Shown here: one piece after another, positions 12,601 to 24,109 of the stretch
Layout of the letters: each line of letters begins with the position of its first letter
How positions within the stretch are numbered: position 1 is the first letter of the stretch
Assembly: GCA_947650285.1 (NCBI GenBank)
Contig: CANTFL010001080.1
Span: forward strand, 1 to 64,000
DNA: 64,000 nt
Reading direction: 5' to 3'
Source of the DNA: Hyaloperonospora brassicae
Lineage: Eukaryota; Oomycota; Peronosporomycetes; Peronosporales; Peronosporaceae
Notes under the pieces: generated by a model
Databases searched by the model: none
Told to the model about the DNA's origin: nothing
The model's input: only the letters and a program-made list of their open reading frames with translations
Program-made: the position numbers and the translations under genes

Positions 12601-15600
12601 TACGAAAAGCTGTCTCACACATTGTTGCATTTAAGCTCTTTTGGCACATTCGGTAAGAACGAATACGCTCCGGACAGAGATACAGCCAGTGTAGCAAATG
12701 CTTTAGGTGAGTTAGGAGCTTTAGATGCGACCGAGTACGAACTGAGCCCGGCTGAGCAAGAAGGGGAGTTGTCTCGCTTGTACCGACTGCATTTTCATCG
12801 AGGATCGCTACGAGAAACGAAGACAGCTTTCTTCCTTGCGATGCACGAGAGTCTATTGGTGTATCTTAGCTCTGTTATTTTTGAGGAGAGAACGACCGGA
12901 AAAGGTGCTTCGTTAATTCTGCAGCAAACGCTACGGACGTTGAAAAGTGTTCTCAGTCTCGATGAAGGTGTTGCTGCCTTATCTCGATGCAAGGACGGCG
13001 AGCTCATTTCGTTTCTGAGTCCATTTGAAGAATCCTCGCCGTCCAGCTGGTCTTCAGCCTCACCAAGCAATACCAGACGAAAGCCACCGACCACATTGCA
13101 ACGCTGCACAGAGTTGTGGACATCCGCACGAAAAGTCGGTTTTGAAGCGTGGGTTTGCTCGTTGACTTCATTTTTGACTGCAGAGTGCCCAGATCCGGTA
13201 CTGAAGGCGTGCTCGACGTTGGTATCTTTGCGAGCCGACATGGCTGTTTTTCTCTTACCCTACGCTCTCGAAATCATTTTAAGACAAGCTGGTCGGAAAG
13301 GAAAACTTGACAGTGGGTCGAACGCAACGGAGCCTAATAGCGCTGGTCATTTCATGCAACTTACAAAGGCAATCAACCAAGGCATCACGCTCGTCTTAAC
13401 AGGGGTGGAAAGCAACAAGACAAGTGCCCGAAGTGTAAATGAGGTCGACCTCTATCAAAGCCTGGAAATGAATCCATCTCAACCACCCCAGGTCATTCAG
13501 CTCGTTGTTCACACCATCAATTTTTTGCGTGAGACGAGGAAGGCTCAATTTGTGGGACACAGCGACAAAAGTGAAGCACAACTATCGACAGGAAGAAGAC
13601 CGAAGCGATCGTCAGAAACGGAACCTCCAATATCAAGAAGGCCTCGTGGTAGTGTACTGGCTTACGGATGCATGGTTGATGTGGACCTGCTTGCCGTAGC
13701 CAAGGCTGCCGTTCGCGTGAAGATGCCGTATTCAGCCATGCAATATGTAGAGATGTGGTTGGAAAAAGAGAACGGCGGAAAAATTACCTCACTGTCTTTG
13801 ATAAAGAACGACGATGTCGCAAATACTCTTCGCGATATCCTCGTGGACGCGTACGGCCTCAGTAGCAACGATGATGTGATCTACGGAGTCAACGACGGAC
13901 GGACGCTGCAATCTCAGTTGGTGAAATTTAGTCGTGAGCGCCAGTACGCAAAAACGCTTCCGCTTTATGACGTATCGCTGCAGTTTTCAAACGCAAATAC
14001 GCATGACGGCGGAATGATTGATTGTGACCCGCCTCGACTGTTGGAGGGAATGTTGACGTCGCTTCAATCGCTGGGATACAATAACTTACTGGAAGGTTAT
14101 TTGCAATCAATACAGTTGAACAAGGGATCCATCGATTCAGATTCTGGCTCGCCTTCTCTTCAAGCCTTGCAGCATAAGTTCGAACTTGCCTGGAAGAATA
14201 TGCAGTGGGAAGCAGTTCTTCCAGCTCTACCAACTGTGAGCAACTGTAGCCCGGACATAAAGGAATCGATGGCGAATCGTTTGTCGCACCCGCAAATCAT
14301 TTTTGAAGGCTTGCGGGCAATAGCACACGAAAATTTTGCTCACTTACAAAATGCAATGGCAACAGCAAAAGAGCAGATTATGCGGTCGGTCCAGTTGAGC
14401 CTACACTCATTTGAAAGCACGAAAGATTTGTACTCCGCCATGGTCCATTTACGAGCTATTCGGGAAATCGAGGAGATGGCAAGTCACATCGAAAAACCGG
14501 ATCGTGTAGTAGAACGAGACGTAGCTGCAATAATAGGAGATCCGGTAGAGCAAAAGGCAGGTTTTTCCTCGCGAGACGGCACAATCGGCATACCGCCGAT
14601 ATCACTGGTAGTACGGCCTTTGCTTGCGCAATGGCAAAAACGACACGATCAGATAAAACATGATTTTGACAAGATTGAAAGCTTGCTAGCACTTGAAGAA
14701 GTTCTTCTTCAAGTGTCAGAGGCGTCGGACGCCAAGCAAGCGCTGGTAAAGTTGCAGCTTGACCTTGCATCGGTCAGTCGAAAAGCAGGACGGACAGCAG
14801 TAGCTTATAGAGCGTTGCTAAAGCTTGAGCAGCTCGGCCAGGGCGACTTGATGTGCATTCATGAGAAAATGCAGTGGAAGATACAGAAAGGTAAACTGCT
14901 TTGGAAGCAACAGGAGTTTCAAAGTGCAATCTGGACAGGGAAAGAGGTATGTTCTGAGCTGTCCACTTACTTACACGACTCGTCGCTACCGGTCGGCTCA
15001 GTAGTACCGTTGCAGTTGCTACTGGTCAATGTGCTTACTACTACCGGCAAGTGGATCGCGTCTCAGCGTTGTGAAAGCTCCCAAACTATTCTCGAGGAGT
15101 ACTTTGAAAAAGCTACGGGAATCGTAACATCGATGGACGCCAAAGCGGTTTTGGTAAGGGCACGTGATCCTGCAAAAGCGCACTTTGTGCTTGCCGATTT
15201 TATGGCTGCGATGAACCAGCAAGTCAGTTCTCGCGTGACGTCGCGTGAATGGTTGGCAGGGAAGAAGGTGGTGCAAGCACGGCACGAGGAACTCCAAGAG
15301 CTACAAAAGATGGAGCAAGGAATGCAAAACGAAAATCGTGCTCATATCTACGCCCTCAACAAAGAAGTCGTTCATGATATGGATGAGCGTTCCAAGGTGG
15401 AGGCATCGGTGGATCATTTCTTGATTGGCGCGTTGTATAATTACGGCAAGGGGTTGTGTCTATCGCCGCAGTCAGAGCTTGACATGGTATTTCGTGTGCT
15501 CTCGCTATGGTTCAACAACCGAGGCAAGGCTGATATAAATCGAGTCGTTATCGAAGAAATCATTGATGCTGTGCCATCGTTCAAGTTCATACCTCTATCT

Positions 15601-17274
15601 TACCAAATCATCTCACGCATAAGTAGCAGACTCGCGGACGCCGACACCTTCGAAATTGCTCTTCGAAAGCTCGTGATGAAATTAAGTGTGGAGCACCCAC
15701 ATCACACACTGGTACAAATTATCGCGCTGAAGAATTGTGGTGAGGTAGAAGGTAAAGGGGCTTTGCAATTCCGTGCAAACGTTGGAGATGCAAAGGCAGA
15801 AGGCGCAAAAGTGTATCTAGCTGAGCTGATGAAAACAGAACATCGAGAGCTGCTTGAGTCACTCGACTTCGTGGCGAACGCGTACATCCAGTTGGCGCTG
15901 TTCGACACGAGCGAGTATCATGGTCAAAAGAAGAAAATTCCGCTTTCGAAAGTACCAATAACTGCAACATTTTTGGGCAGGTCTGGAGTGTCATCGTTTG
16001 AACAGTGTCTCCGCATCCGCGCACGGCGAGGAGGTGCGGTCGTAATGCCGGCAGTACTCACATCTTACATCCCGCCCCAAGTTGATATGAACTACTCGAA
16101 TGTAGTGCGCATGTCGTCGTTCGAGCCTTTATTTTCGATCACGGACAGTGGAATACATCGCCCGAAGATCATATATTGCTACGGTTCGGATGGCAAACGG
16201 TACAAGCAGCTCGTGAAAGGTCAAGATGACACAAGGCAAGACCTTGTTATTGAGCAAGTGTTTGAGACAATGAATCAGTTCTTGATGGAGGAGAAAGAGA
16301 CTCGCAAGCGAAAGTTACGATTGCGCACATACCGAGTAGTCCCGCTGTCCCCTATTGCTGGTGTGCTAGAATGGGTGGAGAACACGATACCCTGGGGATC
16401 ATATCTTGTCAGTCGGACGTCAAAGCGGTTGTCAGCTCACGAGCGATATCATCCCTTTGAATGGAAGCATGCTGAATGTCGCCAATATCTGAAGCACGCG
16501 GCGGAAAAGTTGCCGGCTTTTTTGGAGATCCAGGCGAATTTCACTCCAGTATTCCACCATTTCTTTCTAGAGAGGTTTCCGGATGCGGCTGTATGGTACC
16601 ATCGCCGACAGGCATATGTACAAAGCGCTGCAGTGACTTCGATCGTAGGCTACATTCTAGGTATCGGTGATCGCCACGCGCAAAACATTTTAATCCATGA
16701 GAAGACCGGAGAGCTCGTGCATATCGACTTCGGCGTCGTGTTCGACCAGGGGATGGCTCTATACACTCCAGAAACTGTTCCTTTTCGACTCACACGAGAC
16801 ATGGTCGACGGGATGGGAATCGCCGGTGTCGACGGTGTCTTCTCGCGATGCTGTGAGGCCACGCTGCAGCTTCTACGCCAAAAGAGTGCGTCACTGATAA
16901 CGATATTAGAGGTCTTCGTACATGATCCCCTTTACCGCTGGACGCTTTCACCGCTCAAAGCACTAAAAATACAGGAGGGAGGCGAACGGGACAGTGTGAA
17001 ATTCGCCACACACTCACGAACCTCGACCCGTCACGCTACCATCGCTACGGGCTGTACAGATAATACTGAACCCGCGACAGAGCTGCAAGAGGAACATGGA
17101 AGTACGGATGCCGCTGCCCGCGCCCTGATCCGCGTCAAGCAAAAGTTGGAGGGTTACGAAGATCCGAATGGTAGCGCCCTGAGTATCGAAGGCCAGGTCA
17201 AGCAGCTTTTAAGTGTAGCGCAGGACTCGCATAATCTATGCAGACTCTTTCCGGGATGGGCCCCGTGGTTATAA
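6634..17274 (+). CDS. ATM: ATM/Tel1 phosphatidylinositol 3-kinase-related protein kinase
   Basis: DNA double-strand-break checkpoint kinase, complete. Exons 6634-9429, 9522-10030 and 10107-17274 join in frame to 3490 residues. Intron 1 has donor GTAAGG, branch CTAAT and acceptor ATAG; intron 2 has donor GTGAGT, branch CTAAT and acceptor TTTAG. The long N-terminus is helical-repeat-like, followed by a FAT region (roughly residues 2300-2900). The kinase domain has VKGQDDTRQD near 3138, GIGDRHAQN near 3287 (catalytic loop) and HIDFG near 3308 (magnesium binding). Residues following (VPFRLTRDMVDGMGI, then FSRCCE) are diagnostic of ATM rather than ATR, TOR or DNA-PK. The FATC tail ends in LFPGWAPWL, as in ATM. 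Start: first in-frame ATG, context CACATGG. Length is somewhat above the roughly 3050 of human ATM. Expected location is the nucleus. Confidence 0.96.
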
Positions 17275-20200
17275 TGATCCACGCGCCAAATTCGAACCCC
17301 CAGTTACGCATGTCGTCCAGGACTCAATGAAATCGTCCGAGGCAAGCTGAGTGTTGCAAGCCTCGCAACGGGCAGATACGTGTCGCTGGCGCAGCCTCGG
17401 GAAGCGGACGACAAGTAGTTCAAGAACATGTGATTGTACGAGGGCTGCTTTTTTGCAAACGAGATGCCGTGCGTTGTGTGGGTTGGTTATCTTAACGGCC
17501 AAGATGTCTGACACTGCCATCAATTGCATCACTAATGCAACCAGCATCTCATAATGTTGGCTACCGCGTTTGATCATTGCTGCGGACTTACAGCAGCTGT
17601 ATGGGGCAAACGAAGTTCGCGAGTCAACGACAGATTTTGCGCAGCTTGCAGATCTATCGGCAACTCTAGGAAGACTGATTGAGATTGACGGAACATTGAG
17701 AGAAGCCGCTCGGTCGGAAACGCAACATGTTTTACACAAAGTTTTCACAAACGAAGACTTCGTTTGTGGAAAGAAAGATCGATGCCGTCAGTGTCCGATG
17801 AGCTGGAGTTTACGATATTCAATCAGCAAATGATACGCACCTGATTTTTGATACGCAGGTAACTAAATTAGAACTGCACAGGCTGCTTCGACGAAAACCA
17901 TCGTGCCTCTGCCCTCTCAGGAGCAAAAACACTGCTCGACCAACATCTGATAAAGCAGTTGATACGAAGCGCGGTAACTACCGTACTGCTTAACAGCAGA
18001 TGATCGGCTACTGGTCATGAACGCTGTAAAACATAGTTACCGATACCATTGTAAACCTGATCAGTTGCTAAGTTAATACGTGACACTTTGGTTTGAATGC
18101 GCACCGTGGTGCTTATGCCACGCAGCATACAAAATGGATACTGCACGAGTCAATTAGCAAGGCAGTGGAGAATTTGCTACCATTATGAGAAAATGGAAGT
18201 GCCGTTTGGGTATCTGCGTTCGCAGCAAGACGTTGAGCAAGGACAGGGTTTAGTGCTGGTTGTTGGAAATGTTGGAGATGGGTGCGAGGGCACGAAAGGC
18301 GATCGGAGTGGTCGGCCGGTGACTTGGGGTTTATCTGGGACCATGATGTCATAAACTCGCTGTGCGCAAAAGGTGGACGCAGAGTGACAAGTAGATTAGT
18401 GATTGTATTCAGGTAGAGTCAGAATGCATGCGAGATGGATGACTGGAGAAGAGGGCTTTGGCGAGCACGGCAGAGAAGAGAGAACTAGTAAGGAGCAATG
18501 CAGAATCTGATTGTTTACCTGCCGCTTCCTTCTCGCAACACGCATCTTGCCTACACTGGTAACCTGCGTTCCAACAGCCGTTTGCGGAGATTCAAATCAT
18601 CGCGTAACACGTATACGGATGCTGCAAGTATGGCCTCGATGGATCCACGTCAATAGAAAATGACCTCTTTGTCATGCTGCCATGGCAATTTGGAGATCAA
18701 GTTTGACTCTGGGACGCGAACGTCGTCAGGGAATACCAGCCATGCTTTTCTGATAATGGTCATGGGAAAAGAAGCTTGACGCTGAGACAAGACCAACAAC
18801 GGCGGATATCAAGTAAGTTATGCACATTGTGGGGCCTAAACTGGATGCTGGGAGATAATCTCGGCCTCGCCAGAATGTCTGTGCTATCTCTGGTTGAGTA
18901 GATGCGAGCAATAGCAACTTCCCAGGCAGAGATCGATTTTTATCCGTATGCAGCGCCTGCAATTGTTCTCGTCAGTGCACGAATATGGTACCATCTTATG
19001 GGAAGTTGCACGTGCTACATGTCCGACGTCAACACGCAAAACTACAAGTACTGAATCCCAACGACGTGTCCAGTCGGTGCTCGCTGTAACCTCCACCAAC
19101 CATGTGGATCAGGGCACACGCAAGTCTGTACCGCAAGCTTAGTATCCGGTGCAGCCAACATGTGCAAAGCTAGGACATTTTGGCGGCTGCAATGATGACA
19201 GGAGCGGTAGAGCAATAGCTGCTAGAGCCGTGACCGTGGACTGGTCCGATCAATCATGACACTTGTAGCGAGATCACAACATCGCTTTCCTGCGTATCGT
19301 CAACGGATTATACGAGGCGTAAAACGATATTCAGCTCGCTTTACGCAAGTGTGGATTCTATCAGCGGATCCTAGCGCGTCTATCATCGATGCATCATCTC
19401 GTGTGTGTCTCCACTGAATGCGGGAAGTGGTCAACCAATTTAGATTGACACCAGATATGACCAAGCCAAACTTTGTGCTTAAATATCTAGCTAGCACAAC
19501 ATGCAGCGAGTATCACAGAGCGCAGTCCTTCTTTCGATGATTGTGGCACATTCCAGTGTCAAGCTAGGTGAGTTGATACCCGGAAGCACAATCGCCGTCG
19601 GTGAGCGTAAATGGCAGGTAGGTCGCTAGTCTGTGACAGCTTACAATGCGAGCAAATAACAGAAGCTGCACTGTATCTTGTAAATAAAGACGACGCACTA
19701 TCCTGAATTTGTGTCAAGCCCAAAGCGCCTATCTCAGTACATGCCGACCGCTTCGTTCACACGTAGTTTCATGCCAATACTGTTTCATCAAGGTATTGTT
19801 AAGAGAGCAATTACGAGTCTACAGGATGCGGGCCTTGAAGAAGCATGAGACCATATTGACCAGTCCGTGTCACAGTCATGCGCACCATCAGTACGTACGA
19901 GCTTTTCGGCGCGCGTCTATTCGCATGTGCACGTCTATGGGAAAACGCAGTAAGCGTCTCACATCAGCGCCAGAATCGTTGACCAGTGCACAACATGTAA
20001 CGACGCCAGGACGACGAATTGTGGACGGGCTTGGAAGTCAACGGAGTCATGTGTACAGCTACATGAGCTCCGAGTTGGTCAACGCCCGGGCATCATTGAG
20101 CTGCTTGATCGTCTGTATCGAACAGGACGCCGCGCTCTCGTCAAACACAAGAAGACCACAAAGCACAGACATGTTCATGTGGCTTTGTTTCTGTGCCTGA

Positions 20201-20420
20201 TGCGATACACTCGAAACTAATTTCGGATATCGCACCCGTTTCAAAGTCGTATTTCCTGCGTGTCTGAAATGGCTGCATTCAATTACCGCTTCTCTCGTTC
20301 GTTCCACTGACCAAACTCCTGGGCGATTGTCAGCTGAATGGCAGCAAACACGTCAGACTACCTCAACATCAATCAAGCACCAAAAATAAAGGACGAGTCG
20401 ACTCGCAGCATCAGCTCCGT
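17275..20420. other. Intergenic with weak exon-like pieces
   Basis: About 3.1 kb between the convergent ATM (+) and prohibitin (-) genes. A frame at 17570-17833 (+) reads like protein (LQQLYGANEVRE...) but has no ATG and no match I recognise. An ATG at 19501 opens 42 codons with a hydrophobic N-terminus and internal GTGAGT and GTAGGT donor-like sites. Nothing else is supported. Confidence 0.45.
17746..17768. repeat. Perfect 11-bp inverted repeat, 1-base spacer
   Basis: CACAAACGAAG at 17746-17756 and its exact reverse complement at 17758-17768. Flanking TTT and AAA extend it with one mismatch. It lies about 480 bp downstream of the ATM stop; function unknown. Confidence 0.85.
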
Positions 20421-21417
20421 CTACTGCAGACCGAGCAAAACACCGCCGCTGCTGCCGTCCTGGTTGGGCAGGTACGTGACGTTGCGCGACTTGGCAAGCG
20501 TCTCGGCAATCTCGCGCGCGGCGTCAATGCGCTGCACCTCGATGAAACCCGTGCCGCTCTTGGCGACAGCGTCAGAGACCAGACGAGCGGCTTCTGACTC
20601 ACCCTCAGCCTTGATGACCGTGGCCTTTCGCTCCTGCTCCGAGCGCATAACCACGAACTTCTGGCGCTCGGCGTCCTGCTGCGCAACTTGCTTGGACTCG
20701 ACGGCACGCGTGAACTCGGGACCGTACTCGAGGTGCGTCAGGGACACGTCGTCCAGCAGCAAGTAAAAGTTGCGGCAACGGTCGTTCATCTCCTTGGCAA
20801 TCTGCTGCGACACTTGGTCACGGCGGGCCAAGAGCTCGACCGCATCGTACTGGGCCACGATCGACTTCAGCACTTCGTTGCCCACAGACGGCAAAATCCG
20901 GTCCGCATAGTCTGCGCCGTACTCGGCGTAAATGTGCGAAAGCTTCTCGGCGTTCGGTCGGTATAAGCAACGCAGCGAGATGTTGACATTCTGCAGGTCT
21001 TTCGTGCCCGTGCGCGAGCTAATGAGTCGGTAGTTCGAGCGCACGTCCAAGATCGTCGGGTACTGGAAGAACGGGATCTTAAAGTGCGTGCCTTCGCCCA
21101 CCGACTTGTCCAGGATACCGTCCTTACGGTCAAAGATCACAGCACGATGGCCACCGTCGACTGCATCAGCATCACAAGAGATATAACATGTCAACAAGCC
21201 GAAGGTCCACCATTCGCATCGCTCGCCTCTGCTCTCGTGCGCCTTCGACTTCGCACATCGAGCGAACGAGGCACGACAACGACACGAAAGAAACTGCTGC
21301 AGGTACGCAAGACAGAGACGCACCATCGTAGATACACTCCTGCAAGCAGAAGCTGCCGATACCGACGGTAGCGCTGATGCCAGCCACGCGGTTGAAGAAT
21401 TTGGCGGCCGTGTTCAT
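20421..21417 (-). CDS. PHB1: Prohibitin-1, mitochondrial inner membrane scaffold
   Basis: Two exons, 21417-21324 and 21160-20421, encode 277 residues. The 163-base intron has donor GTGCGT and acceptor GATGCAG. The junction restores YDVDGGHRAVIFDR, the conserved start of the prohibitin (SPFH/Band 7) domain. A hydrophobic N-terminal segment (about residues 8-28) anchors the protein in the inner membrane. The C-terminal half is the usual coiled coil (ESKQVAQQDAERQKFVV, then KATVIKAEGESEAARL), and the tail NVTYLPNQ is typical of PHB1 rather than PHB2. With PHB2 it forms ring complexes that act as chaperone and scaffold for respiratory complexes and m-AAA proteases. The start is the ATG at 21417; a GTG further upstream in frame is not used. 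Length matches the family (about 275). Confidence 0.96.
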
Positions 21418-21626
21418 CTGTTGGAGTCGGTGGTTCAGGGGAACTTGGGACACTGAGCTCTGCTGTCTGCCGCTGAGTGGTGGACCGGATCCCCGTGAGA
21501 AACGATGATCGTCTTATAGAGGCAGACCGTTTTTGTCAAGAAAAACCAACGCTACTTTGATTCGCTACCGTCTTTTGGGACCGCTACCCACCGCTTTGCG
21601 TCACGCAGAGATCGTCGCGGTCGAAA

Positions 21627-22424
21627 CTACAGTCTGCCCATAATCTTGCGAATGGCTTGAGCTGGGTTCAGTCCCTTGGGACACGTGTGCGTGCAGCTCA
21701 TGATAGTGTGGCAGCGGTAGAGCTTGAACGCATCGTCGATTGCATGCAGCCGCTCGCTGGTGTGGTTATCGCGAGAATCCTCGATCCAGCGGAACGCCTG
21801 TAATAGAGCTGCTGGGCCGAGGTACTTGTCCTGACTCCACCAATAGCTTGGGCAGGCTGTACTGCAGCATGCACAGAGGATACATTCGTAGAGACCATCC
21901 AGCTTCTTGCGGTCCTCAATTGACTGCAGATGTTCCACCTCGGTTCCTTTCGGCTTAGTAGATTGTAGCCATGGCTCGATCGACGCGTACTGGTCAAAGA
22001 AATTGCTCATATCCGTCACAAGATCACGCACAACAAACATGTGTGGCAACGGGTAGATCTTGACCACGTCCTTGTTCTTCTTGATAGGACTCACGCATGC
22101 AAGTGTGTTCCCTCCGTCGATGTTCATAGCACACGAGCCACAAATGGCTTCGCGGCACGAGCGTCGGAAGGCCAGTGTCGGGTCCTGCTCGTTCTTGATC
22201 TTGAAAAGCGCATCTAGCACCATTGGCCCGCACTCGTTCAGATCAACTGGATACGTCTTCTCGGACGGCTTTCCCTTGGTCTCAGGATTCCAGCGGTAGA
22301 TCTTGAAGTATTTGACATGCGTAGGTTTCTCGGCTACTGACTTGAGCTTCGAGCTCTGTGCGATTCTACTCAACGCACGACTCTTCATGCTTTGCATGTG
22401 CGTGTTACGGGATACGCACTTCAT
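21627..22424 (-). CDS. SDHB: Succinate dehydrogenase iron-sulfur subunit (complex II, SdhB)
   Basis: Intron-free 265-residue protein; first ATG at 22424. The N-terminal 30 residues are rich in Ser, Arg and Lys, fitting a mitochondrial presequence. The [2Fe-2S] ligands are Cys90, 95, 98 and 110; [4Fe-4S] ligands lie in [11 protein letters not shown] (181, 184, 187) plus Cys248; [3Fe-4S] ligands are Cys191, 238 and 244. The subunit passes electrons from the flavoprotein SdhA to ubiquinone in the inner membrane. Pro192 and His239 of the quinone/fungicide pocket are conserved, but the position equal to Botrytis Asn230 is Ser197 (WWSQDKY). A short 5' exon upstream cannot be excluded, because an overlapping frame continues upstream without an ATG. 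Codon use is less GC-rich than in prohibitin. Confidence 0.96.
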   Translation of the reverse strand: MKCVSRNTHMQSMKSRALSRIAQSSKLKSVAEKPTHVKYFKIYRWNPETKGKPSEKTYPVDLNECGPMVLDALFKIKNEQDPTLAFRRSCREAICGSCAMNIDGGNTLACVSPIKKNKDVVKIYPLPHMFVVRDLVTDMSNFFDQYASIEPWLQSTKPKGTEVEHLQSIEDRKKLDGLYECILCACCSTACPSYWWSQDKYLGPAALLQAFRWIEDSRDNHTSERLHAIDDAFKLYRCHTIMSCTHTCPKGLNPAQAIRKIMGRL

Positions 22425-22778
22425 GTAGTTGTATTCTTTTGTTTTCTCGATGAAGCAGTTGGAAAAAGTGGCCAACGTTGAAGTGGACTGGGAACATCAA
22501 CCATGGGTACATCCGTATTATCAAGTATGCCAGGTGCACGCAAAAAACACGCTCTGTTCTCTCCAAGGCAACGTCACCCATTGGGAATATTTGAGAAAAG
22601 AACGTCGACTCGATATCGTTCGTACCAATCAAATTGAAAATGATACTGTTTGCCGTCGTAGTCAGAAATACCGTAGCAATGTTTGGCAAGACTACTACCG
22701 TCAACGCAAATAAACTCTTGACATCGTTTTTACACAAACCAAACAAAACGCCGCGATAAACGCCCAGCCCTCGACATC
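22425..22778. promoter_or_regulatory. Divergent promoter region between SDHB and COX14-like genes
   Basis: 354 bp separate the start codons of two head-to-head genes whose products both belong to the mitochondrial inner membrane. An overlapping hydrophobic frame on the minus strand (to about 22746) has no ATG and is not called. Confidence 0.5.
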
Positions 22779-22973
22779 ATGGCAGGCTCGAACAAGGTGG
22801 CCGACATCCTGCACAAGACAGTGACGGGCGGCCTCGTGCTGATCACGGTCGTCACACTCGCCGACGTGACGCGCGGCTTTGGCGTTCTCGTCAAGCGCAA
22901 CGTGGACCGACGGGCAGCGCACGCAGCCGCACAGCAGCAGGAACAGTCGAGCGACGTCGACCACAGAGAGTGA
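22779..22973 (+). CDS. Small single-pass membrane protein, COX14-like
   Basis: 64 residues from ATG 22779 to TGA 22971-22973. The N-terminus KVADILHKTVTGGLVLITVV followed by RGF and a basic RRAAHAAAQQQEQ tail resembles COX14, a tiny inner-membrane assembly factor of cytochrome c oxidase (human COX14 has ADIGYKT, a hydrophobic segment and RRAQRQAAEEQ). The predicted membrane span is about residues 17-38. GC-rich codon use and position next to SDHB and PHB1 support a real nuclear gene for a mitochondrial protein. The similarity is short, so assignment is tentative. The 3' end is odd: the stop overlaps a GTGAGA donor-like site, and a coding-looking stretch follows in another frame up to about 23069. 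Confidence 0.6.
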   Translation: MAGSNKVADILHKTVTGGLVLITVVTLADVTRGFGVLVKRNVDRRAAHAAAQQQEQSSDVDHRE

Positions 22974-24109
22974 GAGCCGGTTCTAACCAGGGGGACGTCA
23001 CGATCCGAGACACCGTCAAGACAGCTGTGTCGGCTGCTCCCTCCGTAGTGCAGACGCTGTCCGGCTAATGAACGCAATTTGCTGCCTCCAGTGGGGCGTC
23101 GGCCCCGTGTCCTCGTTCTCTCTTTATTCCGTCAGGATGAACACGTAGGACTTTGTGCGACTCGGCTCTGCCTCGAAGCTCTGCGCCCACTGTTGTGGCT
23201 TGATTCGGTCTTGCAGTAAGCTCGTTCATGACGTTGTCTGTGATCCGTCGCGCTTGCGTCTGTCCTGACCGCTTGCGGTTTCGCCGTAGCAGACCCTTGC
23301 AACTTCTTTTGTTGTTGCTCACGCAGCCAGTCGCAGCGTGTCGAAACGTTGTGGCTGATAGCGCCAGAACCTTTTCGCTGGGCGTATGCCCAGCTAACAC
23401 GATACGGCAAAGCAATGGAGACCGGGTAAGGTGAGGTAGACATGGCTCATGTCCGCCATTCATCGGATGACTATTGTCATACTGCAAGTGGTGCACTGTC
23501 TTTGCCAGAGCGTTGACCGCATTCACTTGAAGCGCCCAAAAGCCGCAAATGCTTTCGGTGCGAGTCCATATGTCATTACAAGTGGAAGTACGTCGGTGCT
23601 CTGCAAAATGCGATGATCACTGACAGTTTTGCCTGTAAATCAGCGCTCAATAGACAATGATGTATTTGTTGCTGTTTCTCGAGCCATGGGCTTGGCAGCC
23701 ATCGAAAAGGCAAGACAGAGCCGCTGAACTTGACAGCATCGCGTTTCAGTCGATGATCTGTGGTCGTGTTGACCACTTTGTGGGTCAGTGACGCAGTGGT
23801 ACCCCTGTAGACTTTCACCTCCTTCAGCGCCGCAAGCTTTGCGGCATATTGACGCAAGGCGACAACGTGAGACCTGCTGCAACTGCTGTTGTCAGTGCCA
23901 CATTCCGGTGCTACTGCTGCTATGTTGGCTCGTCTTGCAAGAACTCTTTGCTTCCATGGATCTGCGGCAAGAGATGGTCGGATCACTCGAAAGTTTTGTG
24001 CATGAACAAGGACGAAAAAATGAACGCAGACCGTATATTCAACAGATGGCCACTCATCCATTTGGCTTCCTACATCATCCAACAACTAGACACTTGCCGC
24101 AATAGATCT
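22974..24109. other. Intergenic, no supported gene
   Basis: About 1.1 kb between convergent genes. The first 100 bases may contain a lost or alternative 3' end of the COX14-like gene. A minus-strand frame (23576-24085) has a protein-like middle but no start context or domain that I recognise. Confidence 0.5.

Noticed and set aside
19709..20200. 163-codon frame containing an RPLR string, considered as an RXLR effector
   Set aside because: No signal peptide, no dEER motif and a motif position that does not fit; no effector was supported anywhere in the window.
22405..22746. 113-codon hydrophobic minus frame overlapping the SDHB start
   Set aside because: No ATG and no family resemblance; probably chance in AT-rich promoter DNA.
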